64,000 nt of DNA from Ichthyophonus hoferi (Eukaryota; Opisthokonta; Ichthyosporea; Ichthyophonida; Ichthyophonidae). The DNA lies in contig NAOQ01000116.1 in the NCBI GenBank assembly GCA_002751075.1, forward strand, positions 14,710 to 78,709. The letters are read 5' to 3'. The notes under the pieces are model-generated. The model was not told where the DNA came from. It did no database searches and worked only from the letters and a program-made list of their open reading frames with translations. The position numbers and the translations under genes were made by a program. Below, one piece after another: positions 50,124-64,000 of this stretch (position 1 is the stretch's first letter; every line of letters starts with the position of its first letter).

Positions 50124-52200
50124 CACATCATATAATATAGTAGTTAAACATATATATATATAATACGTTTATGGTGGTAGTCATGAAATATTAAATTGTT
50201 TAGAAAGAAGATATGATAGAACGGTTAGACATGGATACAATATTTATTATAAATTGAAGGCAGCTATATAGTCAGAGTATTTTGATTTGATTTATTTACA
50301 GTAGTCTAAACTTTAACAGTTTAAAACCCTCTAGTAAGGTTAAGGTCGACATGTGTAGGCATATTCAAACATAATATGACTGCTATTATATCTATCTTTC
50401 CACATCATTTTTTAGAGTTTAATTTATTGTTGCCGCACTGTTACGTTTTTTCACGTACTAGTCTATGTTAGAGGACGCATATCATAAGCACGCCTAATAT
50501 GGTTAAATGATTGTACGCCTATTGGTTCACCTTGGCCACCAATAATAATCATAATTTTATAAGCAATGCGCGGCTATTCACTAAAGTGCTATTTTTAGCC
50601 TAATTTTTAGTTTTATTGTTAAATATAAAACAGTTAAGTTGACCTGCCTAGCGCCCTAGACTGTGTCCGGGCTTCTGGAATGATTCTGGTTAATACATAA
50701 ACTAGTATATATTGAAAAATATATAATATGTTGCAGCGATTCCTATTTATTTATTTGTATTAAAATATAACATATATTCTATTTATTGATTATCTGCTAT
50801 TTAATCAAATAGTAGAGATTATTTATCGAACCTGCGCAATAATAATAATTCAGATTGGGATTAAGACATGCATACCATATTATATTAGGTACACAGTTGG
50901 ATCCAAATTTAGTCTCCTCGCATAGTGTATGTTTGAGACGGAACTTTAGGATTTCTTTACACTATGGTCCGCCACCTGACATGGGTTATTGTCAGGTAAC
51001 GGTTTAAAATATAGACAGGGTATATTATGTTTACCCTATAATTTTACCATTTCTAAAGCATGTATATGGAGACATTCTGTGGTGAGGATATGTGTAGATT
51101 AATAGTAAAATCTTAACCTATTTATATCAGTGGGTAGGGGATATGCGGTTCTATCATGACTTAATTTTATAATAATTCTATTATTTATCTCGAATTAACT
51201 CCTTAGTCCGCATAGGTTTATACTGTCGCAATAAATTTTATCCCACATACATTATTAAACCATAGTTAGGAAACATTGCTGTGTTTTTTCTTATAACTTC
51301 AACTATCTTCTTAGAACGGCTGTAAAACAGTTTATGTCATATTATACAGGGTTATCGATAGTACATTATAGTGAAATATGTATCCAGTAAACGCGATCGG
51401 TTGGCATACTATTCGTATTGGTTGAAAGAATTTAAAATTACTAATGCATGCCATTCATAGGTGAATGATCTGATGTCCAATTGTCATCACCCACGGTATT
51501 GTCATGGATTTCCTAAATATTATATTTCATATATTATATTACTTATATAATATATCATGTATTGCAGCTCCCGTATTACTTGTGATATATTTTGTTTAAA
51601 AGCTTATAATTTAAACTATAATTCCTATACCATATGTCATACTTTGCCTTTCACAAGTTCTTATTCATATATTGTATTTTATATATTAAATTTCTTCACA
51701 GATTATTCTACTATTTAGCGTCATATTATACATATTATATTTTATATATTTATTAAAATGCTTATAGTATGTTAGACAACAACATATCATAGTGTGTAAC
51801 AAGTCAAAGAAAGAAAAAGATAGGATTTGTTTATGTCGATTTACAATCAATATTTTTTGAATACGACTTATGTAATAATTATTTAATTAAATCAATTAAT
51901 CAATAATTAACTGATGCGATTAATAAATTTCATCAATCAATTTCTAGCATTGATATTGAATCAGCAATAAAATAATTTGTTTTAACTTTAAAATAAATTA
52001 ATATCCATATTAAGAAATGTTTAATTTTAAACTTTTAATTCAATTAATAAATTTATAGTGCAATTGTCAGCTTGAATTCTCAACTAGATCTAAAATAGGA
52101 TTTATATTTGTATATAACTATATATTACATTACACACCTGTATATTAATTATATCCTTACTATATTATTATTAACTATTATAAGTATATAGCTTTTCGGT
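50124..52200. other. AT-rich intergenic region
   Basis: This lies between two plus-strand genes and should hold the ATP6AP2 promoter. It is AT-rich with scattered CCAAT/ATTGG words. No coding segment, array or RNA gene is recognised. Confidence 0.6.
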
Positions 52201-55200
52201 ATGCGCTGTTATAACTACGCCGGATTGGCGCTCTCTGCCCTTGGCTTTGTCCAAGGTATGTACGTTATGTTATTGTTTTGTTGCTGATTATGCTATGTTG
52301 GACTACTAATTATGGTTAATGTTTTCGTTGTTTTGTCTCAAATACAGTACACGCACACGTATATATTATTTATATCAACCCACCACCCACTCATATTTAG
52401 TCTATAAAGATGAATGAATAAACATATAGATACATACATATATAGTAATGGAAACATGGCTTGGTGGTCAAATACAATTATATATATCCACACATTGAGT
52501 ACATGATAATTTACATGTATTGAAATAACATGTATGCAGACCTGTATATAGCCACGTGCTAGGGTGTATATATATACATGCCATGCATGTAAGGAAATAC
52601 AATAACATAAGCATATTGGCTTATAATGATTATTTCATCTTTCTATGGGTATTATATATATAATATTATAGAGGATGGTTTGTATGGTAGTATGATCGTA
52701 TGTGGTATATTATTTATTATTTATTATATTATTTTATCTTTCTCACCCCTTCTCCTTCTTCCTCTTCCTCTCAGGTGCTAGTAACAAACTATCTATCCTC
52801 CATGCTCCCTCTGAAATGTCCTTTACCTCCACATCTCTATGCACTCTCCCGCAGATAGCTGATATTTTTGCTCATTCCCTGGGTCTGACATCCTATAGAG
52901 TAAGTAATAGTCAGGGTTGGTAGGGTCGGTAGAATTTGAGTTAATATTATACTGTTGTAGTGTTGTGGTATTATACTATCATACTGTTATACTGTTATAG
53001 CATTAAGCTATTATACTATTATATTATTTTGCTACCCTTGTATTATATTATCATACTATTATACTATTATGCTAATATGCTCATATCTTATGACCTTATT
53101 AGACGTATATGCCTATACACATCTATTTATATTTTCCCTACACCTACACAATAACCAATGCTTACTTTCACCTAATAATTAACCCCTATCCTCCTAAAAG
53201 ATATATCATTGGTCTAGATATTTAAAACTACCTTAAAACCAATAAAAATATAAAGATCAATATGTAGCTAAACACATTGATCTATATACACAGAGCGCGC
53301 CTACCCGTCTGATTGCTCTTAATTCATTGGATCTTCCCAAGGCTCTAGTTCTATTTGTGGTGGAAGGAGAGAGCACTGGTATGTTGTGGCCATATATGGC
53401 AATATGGTACTCTATATATCCTCATGTAGTCCCATCTTATTATCTGTTTTTGTTTAAAACAAATTAAAAATTAAAAATATAAAGAAATTGGCTATTGGGT
53501 ACTTTCAGCCATAGATGTAAGTACGTCATCTTGTGTTTTGCCTTTATTTTTTGTTTTTAATTTTAAAAAATTAATCCATGTGTGCATTTATTTTGTCATT
53601 GGTACCCTAGGTTGTTCGGCAACACCAATGAAACAGCTGCATGATATTTCCACCATAACATACTAATAGTAGAGGCGGGGCTTGTATCCAATCAGATTAT
53701 AGCAATGCACAGCACGTACAGGATATAGATTCTACCGGAAACGATGATCTATCTTCATTGGTTAGCATGCTGACCGGTTCGGATGACTCAGAAAATGGCA
53801 TTCTGGGCCGGGTATGGTTAGACGATAAGGGTGAGTATTGGTGTATATGTATATATATATTACGTAGACACATGTGGAAATATGTAGGTATGTGCATATA
53901 AGTAAGTATGTATGTATGTGTGTATGTATATATGTGCTTGTGAGGCTATATATAATGGTGAAGGGTGGGTAGGGAGAAGCATCCCTCTCTCTCCATCTAG
54001 ACTTTCACACACCTATGATGGTCCACTAAGGAATCATCTTCATTAATTAATAATTTACACCCCTTACCTGCACAACTCTCTTTCTTACCTTATGGCATAT
54101 GTTTTTCTTATAGACTCTATCCTGGTAATTGATTGGATAAGCTAGTTTTAAACCTTATATGATATATCATATATTCTGTGCCCTATACCCTCTACCCTAT
54201 ATCCCATATCTTATATCTTATCCTATTCTATCATATAGGGTATTTATATTATTAAAATCTAACTTACCCTGTCACATACAGGGGAGGATGTGACGGCATA
54301 CAGCAGTGCTGACAGTCAACCACTGAAGGGTAACTTGGCCGACTATATAAGACAGCTTCCCTCTCACTCTCTTACACTATGTATGTCTGTTGACAGTCTA
54401 CTTGCTAGAGCTTTGGCCCCACAGGAGACAAAGGATGCCGTAGTGTATAGCTGGGATAACCAGGTATGGAGAGGTGGGCAGAGGGAGAAGAAGGGATAGA
54501 GGGTCAGATAGAAAGGGAGATAGCTACATAGATCGATCTATTAATAGTGTTAGATGCATATAGTATTAACCTGTTGCATGGCGGGAGGTTGTAGGGGTAA
54601 GATAGGTGTTATTTAATTGGTTGAAAATCATCTTGGTAACCTATACACCTGGGCACCTGGGTTAATGATAAGTCAGATAATCAATCTTTATAATGATAGG
54701 ATAGATCATAGGTCATTGTATTCTATTGATAAATTTATTACTTTGACTACATTTCTAATACCAGTACCCTATTCACATCTAAACCACAATCTGTTCCATT
54801 ATATTCTATTAATATATCTCTCTGTATCACCCTAGCCTATGATCTAGGGCCAATTAATACTAACCATTAGTGCGTATAGACCCAATCACTTGTGAGTCTG
54901 GGTGGACGCACCAGTGATCGTCTAGCATTAACTGGGGATGCCATTATGAAAGGTATATATAGTGTATTGTATTGTATTGTATTGTATTGTATCATATCAT
55001 ATCATATTCCCTTGCATTATATTATGTTATCGTGTTATAGCATATCATATATATATATGAAATAAGAACAAAATACATTAAAGATACAGTATGATTACCA
55101 GATTAAATTTGAAGTCATGAAGGTAAAGTAAACAACACTACAGTAAAGTAGTGTTTAAAGCGGAATTAATAGGACTTATATATTATATTATATTATACTT

Positions 55201-55585
55201 GTGTGTATTTGGGTTAAATCTGTGTTATTAGTCTTGTCTTCCCAAGTGTATTATTAGTAGCATGTATTAATAATGACAAGATGATATGTCATAATGACGT
55301 TAAAGAAATACTGAATATAGTTAACATATAGCTATAGCAGGTATTACTTACTCTATTTGGTAGAGTATATATACACCAATATATGATATGATATTCCTTT
55401 AATCATATCACTCATATACCATCGCTATCTATTATAGCTATTCCCCAACTGGTTGAGAACTATGTTCAGGGGGCTGTATTTAATCCAATCAGCAACAACT
55501 TGACTTACAATAATGTCATCTTTAATATGAATAAAGAGGTATGATTTATTGTTATTACTACTCTTATTTTTATTGTTGTTATTGC

Positions 55586-55625
<40 letters not shown>

Positions 55626-55679
55626 GCTATTATTATTATTATTGCTATTATTATTATTATTATTGCTATTATTGTTATA

Positions 55680-55724
<45 letters not shown>

Positions 55725-57256
55725 GTCATTGTTGCTATTGCTATTACCACAATTATTATTATTATTATATGGTTAACCAATCAAATAGAGACTGAAAGAT
55801 GATCTGATTAGATTGGATAGAGCAATCAATAGCAACCCTCCTAACACGTGCATATATACTTATGCACATATTCACACTCATCCATATATGATTAGGCGGA
55901 CTTTCTCCTATTGGTAGAGTTAGTAGCCACTATGAGGAGTTTAGAGGTGGCGGCGGAGTTGACTGAAACAGCCACTGCTGGAAAGCCTGACTTCCTAGCG
56001 TTTTCTCTCATTGGTTGTAAGGTAATAATTGTATTCTAATTGGCTATAGAATACCTTCTCTTTTCCTTCCTCTCTAGTATCCTAGGTATTACACCAATAT
56101 TATTCTACCCTCTCTCCTTCTTTCTGTGTGACCTTATTGGTTGCCCTCTCATCCCCTCTCTCCCTGTCCTTCCTTAGGGAATTATATCAAACTATGGCTC
56201 TAAATCTGTTGAGGCTCAGGCCTGCAAGAAAATGACTACTGCCTTTATTGAAAAGGTGAGTTGCAACCGCACTACTACTACTATCGTAATACTATACTAT
56301 ATTGTCCTATACTATACCACACTACACGTACTATACTCAAGCTTTTATTCCCTCTATCCCTGCCCTTCCCAGGCCTCCCTACAGGCCAACCAGATATATA
56401 CCGACGCAGCTGTAGTTATGGTCGTAGAGTTAAATGTCAACAATGACACCAATGCGTCAATTCGTAGACAGAGGGCAGTGTAAGTTCATGACACCACTGA
56501 TATAATACTTTATATTATATATTATTTGCATACCATAGCATTACTATGCAATAGAATTTGATTTGTCTTGTACATATATATAATCTTAAAGTTTATACTG
56601 CATATTCCCTATATACTTTTAATTACTCTTGTTGATTTCAGTCTGTTGAGTAATTATAATTATCTCGCCTATATTCAGGGTAGCAGCCAATTTATGCAAA
56701 CAGCAAATTTAAGATAAAACCTGTATAGCATTTATTCAGTATCATGACTGAATTAAGAATCACTATTCTGTCTCAGACAGAACCTTTTTATGCTATGTAA
56801 ATATAGCATTTTATATATAGAATACTTCAGAATCCAGCATTAGTTAATTAGATAGATTTATTTATAGTTACTTTGCCTAGGTTGTATATGTAGCTATTGT
56901 TGACAGTTCTTGTATTTTATGAATCCTCTGTCTGCTCCCCATACTGCACATTATACAACATCATACATACATTTATATACTTACCCAGCCTAAGACTAAT
57001 ATGTATATATTTACCCATACGTATAAATACATGCATACATATATATCTTTATACGATCTACAGTACCAACAATATAATCCTTGCAAGTTCCTGGTATAAC
57101 GCCAACTTCCCTGTTACCTTCCACATTATGTTATGGTTAGTACTAGGCCTTATTGTGTCTGTGTGGATGGCTGTATATGCCTGTATGACCATGGATCCAG
57201 GCTATGACTCGGTCATCTTCAGGACCACTGGAGCACCTCGTGCTAAGGCAGAATAG
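52201..57256 (+). CDS. ATP6AP2: V-ATPase accessory protein 2 / prorenin receptor homologue
   Basis: Eleven exons: 52201-52255, 52775-52899, 53294-53378, 53696-53830, 54282-54463, 54880-54952, 55438-55538, 55896-56021, 56178-56255, 56373-56479, 57064-57256; all phases agree, giving 419 aa (human 350). A signal peptide (about 1-20) is followed by KLSILHAPSEMSFTS and PQIADIFAHSLGL, matching the human start (FSILKSPGSVVF, PDVAALSMGF). The C-terminus is diagnostic: one membrane segment (about 373-396), then MDPGYDSVIFRTT, against MDPGYDSIIYRMT in human. The furin-type site is kept (RRQR, residues 351-354; human RKTR), as is a C-terminal RxKxx that resembles the ER retrieval signal KIRMD. In animals it assembles with the V-ATPase membrane sector and is needed for its biogenesis; the prorenin-binding role would not apply here. 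The exon 4 acceptor (53695) is the least certain. Confidence 0.93.
52965..53080. repeat. ACTATTAT-type degenerate array in ATP6AP2 intron 2
   Basis: Units such as TATACTATTA and TATACTGTTA repeat within the intron at 52900-53293. Confidence 0.65.
55545..55770. repeat. (TTA/ATT)n trinucleotide array in ATP6AP2 intron 7
   Basis: A long TTATTA run with scattered GCT and GTT variants fills the first two-thirds of the intron at 55539-55895. Confidence 0.9.
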
Positions 57257-60200
57257 AGAGAGGGAAGAAAATTAATAAAGTGAATCATATTCATGCATAG
57301 TAAGGATGTTATTGTAGTACATATATGCACAAGGAGTGATTTATTGGCATGCATGCATAGGTTAACTAGCTATAGCTAAGGATATTTATGATAGTATACC
57401 ATTAAATTTATATTGTAGTATAGTAGTATAGATGTATTATCGTGTAATCAAAAGGGCTTTAAGTGTGAATTCGACCACTTATAAATTCGATAATATTATT
57501 ATAGCATTAATTTCTTGGATAAGAGTCATGATTAGTTAGTATGAATTGATCATAACGTTGTCATAATAGCATCAGTAGCTAATCTAAGATGCGTGTGACC
57601 AATCATTTTTAATCAAGAAAACACTAGAATATTCTAGTGCTATAAAGAATAACTTTTAGTTTATTACTTGTGGAGCGATTTAGTAATATCTAGACCAATA
57701 CAGAGCCTGAGTTATTCTACCCAGATTGGAAGGAAAAATAATTTGTGGGAAAGTAAAGGTGTGAGCATAGATAGATATATATCAAAATAGCATAACTTCA
57801 TATCAATGCCATCAAACCAGTCAGTTAATATCTTGTGCTAAAGCCAGCTGTTTTGTTTTAAACTATAGAGACTGTTACTTAAAAGTAAAACATGGTCAGT
57901 TTATCAGGATCAAAACTTTCCACTTTTCACTTGTTTGCGGTCAATTTCTTTCTCAGATACCACACAAAAAGGTAGTCTTGATAACCAATGTTGTCATGAA
58001 TTAATGATTGGCTGTGGTTCATGTAAAGGTTTCAAATAATCAACAAAACGAAAAAGAATAGGGTAATGACTCTTAGGAAGAGGTACTAAAGTAACAGTAT
58101 TAGTGTCCTGGGAAATAAGACTATGGTATTGACAATGTATGCCATAACATAACCTTAGGCTAACATGCTTATACTGGGTTTTCCATAACCTCATGACGTC
58201 CAAAGGGATTATTTCCAGAATAGGTAATTTGGCAACCTTGGCGTGCGTGAGGAATGAAGATAAAGCAACCTATAAAAGGATAGCAAGATAAAATATTTCA
58301 GCAATTTCGATAAAGCAAAAATGGAGATCTATAAAACATTTGAGTAAGATCATAGGCCTCTTAACGAATCAAAAAAAGAAACGTCGCAGAGTACAATAGT
58401 GGTAGGAAAAGTACGTGATAGAAAGACAAAAGGATATGAGCATCAACATGAGCCACTTTATCTCACTTGAATCTTTGAAGTAGCTTTCTATGTCAGTTTT
58501 ATGTTGATAAGATTTTGAGATATAAAAATAATAAATAATAAAAATACAATATATTGAGTGAATCCATATCTGTTTTGACTCCAAAAAAATTTAAATTCTT
58601 AGCGGGTTGAGATAGTTCGTAGGAAACTTGAAAAATACAAAGCAGAGGAAATAAATAAAATAAAATAAAGCAAAACCACTTTTGATTAAAAATAAATATG
58701 ACTGGTGAATATTTGGATAAAATATATATCTAATTGTGAATTATTCAGAATTATTCTGTATTTATTAATCTTTGGCTTTTATGTAGCCATATCTCAATGA
58801 ATACGGTGGAGAGCTGATATCATACGGAGGCTGATAGCAAACCAGTGATATTTTAATGTATCTTTAACTGTATTTTTTTATTGTATTTATAGATAATAAA
58901 ATTCTATTTTATTAGTTAGTATTAGAATTACCAATTAAGGTATCTGTTTAGTATAATCTTATCTAGTTAAACTCTATTCGATAGCTCGAGTATTTTTAAC
59001 ATTAATGTGCTCATTGCCGGGAGGAAATTGTATATTTTGTGTTATAATTGCATTCCTAGGGAACTTCCCCACCTAGAGGAGCGCATAGATAGATAGCCAT
59101 ACATATCAGTTCTTCTCATAAACAAGAACCTACAAAAACTGTGGATTTCTACGGGAATCACAAAATAACCGACGATTAAATTATATTTGATTAACTATAC
59201 CCTTGACGAATAAAATAATCTCATCATTACCATCATATTTCTATGGTCCAATTTACACCTAAAACTCTTTTGATTAAATTGAAATTATCATCAATCAGCA
59301 TGCATTAACAAACAGATGATAATAGCAAGCCGAAAGTAAGTAGACTGAAGGGAGGCAGAAATTTATGCGGCGCTATGTTTAATTAGAAAACAAATTCCTT
59401 AGATCTACAAAGCTACTTTAGTTTAACATTAATTTGAAACTAATAAATTCATAGTATCTTTGACCATGGATACAACTAAACATTAAAAGCCGTTTATTTG
59501 TACTGAATCATCAAAAAATGGATGCGTATATTTTATCGTATAAATATAGACTATAGTTTAGTCTGTCTGATATGGAGATATGATACCTCCTGCAGCTCTA
59601 CAGAGGAATAGTACTTCATATGGATTTTCTTGGCAAAGAGTATCCAGCCTATACGAATCAATACAACATGAGCCAGTTTTACAATTTTATCATGATCTTT
59701 AAATTTGAATATAATACTTAAATAAGTGAGTCCATTGGAGCAGATGACCAATAGTGATTAATCGTGCTCACATTTTATGGGCTTATAGTTCCATACCAAA
59801 CAAAACAAGAGCGCATAAGATGTGATTGATTTAATGAGATGCACCTATAATATAATGTCATCAGCATGTTTTCTCTAGATTACCCAAGGAAGGTGTATGG
59901 ATCAGAATCAAACATGCTCAGGCTATCTCTCGATTATTTAGAGTATTTCGTTTACTCGTTTGAGAACCGGATGTTATGTATAGGCTAATTGAGTATTATT
60001 GAGTATCGTAAGTTGTTGATTAGATAAACAATTTATGTGTATCCCCCCATGAACGGCAAACTCGCCCTTATCTTGTACCAATAAAATATATCGTTTAAAA
60101 ATAACATAAATTACTGTTTTTAACCAAATTTCCGTTAATTTGGATGCATACACAGTCCTATTCTAATATATATATATATATAGTACACTATCCCAATATA

Positions 60201-60300
60201 TAGGCATTATCCTACAACTAAACAATCTAAGTATTCCCAGGACAACTTAATTATCCAATTGAAATGTTGAGAGATTAATTGCTATACTAACATACAGATA
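57257..60300. other. Intergenic region with possible decayed coding segments
   Basis: This is the shared 3' flank of ATP6AP2 (plus) and DHFR (minus). A minus-strand frame at 57994-58278 (about 95 codons, preceded by an AG) and another at 59551-59751 have balanced composition but no proper start codon, no matching neighbours and no recognised family. They are recorded as uncertain and not called as genes. Confidence 0.4.
57274..57279 (+). terminator. Polyadenylation signal AATAAA of ATP6AP2
   Basis: Canonical hexamer 18 bases after the stop codon. In an AT-rich genome this could be chance, but its position suits a short 3' UTR. Confidence 0.5.
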
Positions 60301-63814
<3,514 letters not shown>

Positions 63815-64000
63815 GTTTTTAATGTTTTAAAAAGTAATTGCTTTATTGACTCTGACAATGAAGGATCGTAACACTCCCATAAATGAAATGAAAATAGAAA
63901 CTTAACTTAACCAATTTTATTGCTCATGATGTAATTAAGCCAATCATATGCCAAACTATAATTGAGTTTATAATTACTAAACACTGATTGGTTTGCAGTA
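63815..64000 (-). promoter_or_regulatory. Upstream flank of DHFR with CCAAT/ATTGG words
   Basis: Within 186 bases upstream of the DHFR start there are three CCAAT-type words: CCAAT at about 63911 and 63942, and ATTGG near 63988. They are NF-Y-like in sequence, but this pentamer is common all over the window, so a specific role is only possible. Confidence 0.3.

Noticed and set aside
55505-55795. Poly-Ile and poly-Tyr frames in ATP6AP2 intron 7
   Set aside because: Trinucleotide array read in different frames; the exons on each side join in phase without it.

Overview
The window looks like nuclear DNA from a AT-rich, intron-rich eukaryote close to animals. The conserved genes (NCoR-type corepressor, BTG/Tob protein, ATP6AP2, TADA1/Ada1, a DHFR not fused to thymidylate synthase, an AA15-type copper monooxygenase) together suggest a holozoan: most simply a unicellular relative of animals such as an ichthyosporean, or an early-branching animal. 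No species is claimed. All introns read as GT-AG, and in each of the five spliced genes every exon joins in phase by eye.

Layout, left to right. 1-2.9 kb: AT-rich intergenic DNA with two copies of a dispersed repeat. 2.9-7.0 kb (-): ten-exon gene for a secreted-type right-handed beta-helix (pectate-lyase-like) protein with a C-terminal membrane anchor. 9.0-9.5 kb (+): intronless BTG/Tob gene. 11.0-15.6 kb (-): eight-exon TADA1/Ada1 gene (SAGA). 18.3-19.2 kb (-): intronless AA15-like lytic polysaccharide monooxygenase. 22.5-23.3 kb: 9-/27-bp tandem array. 24.6-39.8 kb (+): 20-exon NCoR/SMRT-type corepressor (1976 aa) with a deacetylase-activation region and three SANT domains. 39.8-47.1 kb: long AT-rich stretch with a microsatellite, a third copy of the dispersed repeat and one unassigned GC-richer open segment. 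47.1-50.1 kb (+): single C2H2 zinc-finger protein. 52.2-57.3 kb (+): 11-exon ATP6AP2 (V-ATPase accessory protein/prorenin receptor). 60.3-63.8 kb (-): five-exon DHFR.

The genes are separate transcription units, not an operon. Four act in gene regulation: NCoR (HDAC3-type repression), TADA1 (SAGA acetyltransferase coactivator), BTG (known elsewhere to recruit CCR4-NOT deadenylase) and the zinc-finger protein. Two gene products are secretory or cell-surface (beta-helix protein, LPMO), one serves the V-ATPase and one serves folate metabolism.

The most striking non-coding features are degenerate short-period tandem arrays filling many introns, two arrays of related 9-bp units in opposite orientation at and inside the NCoR gene, a strong visual excess of CCAAT/ATTGG pentamers, and a three-copy unclassified dispersed repeat. 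I recognised no tRNA, rRNA, CRISPR array, complete transposon or virus-derived gene.
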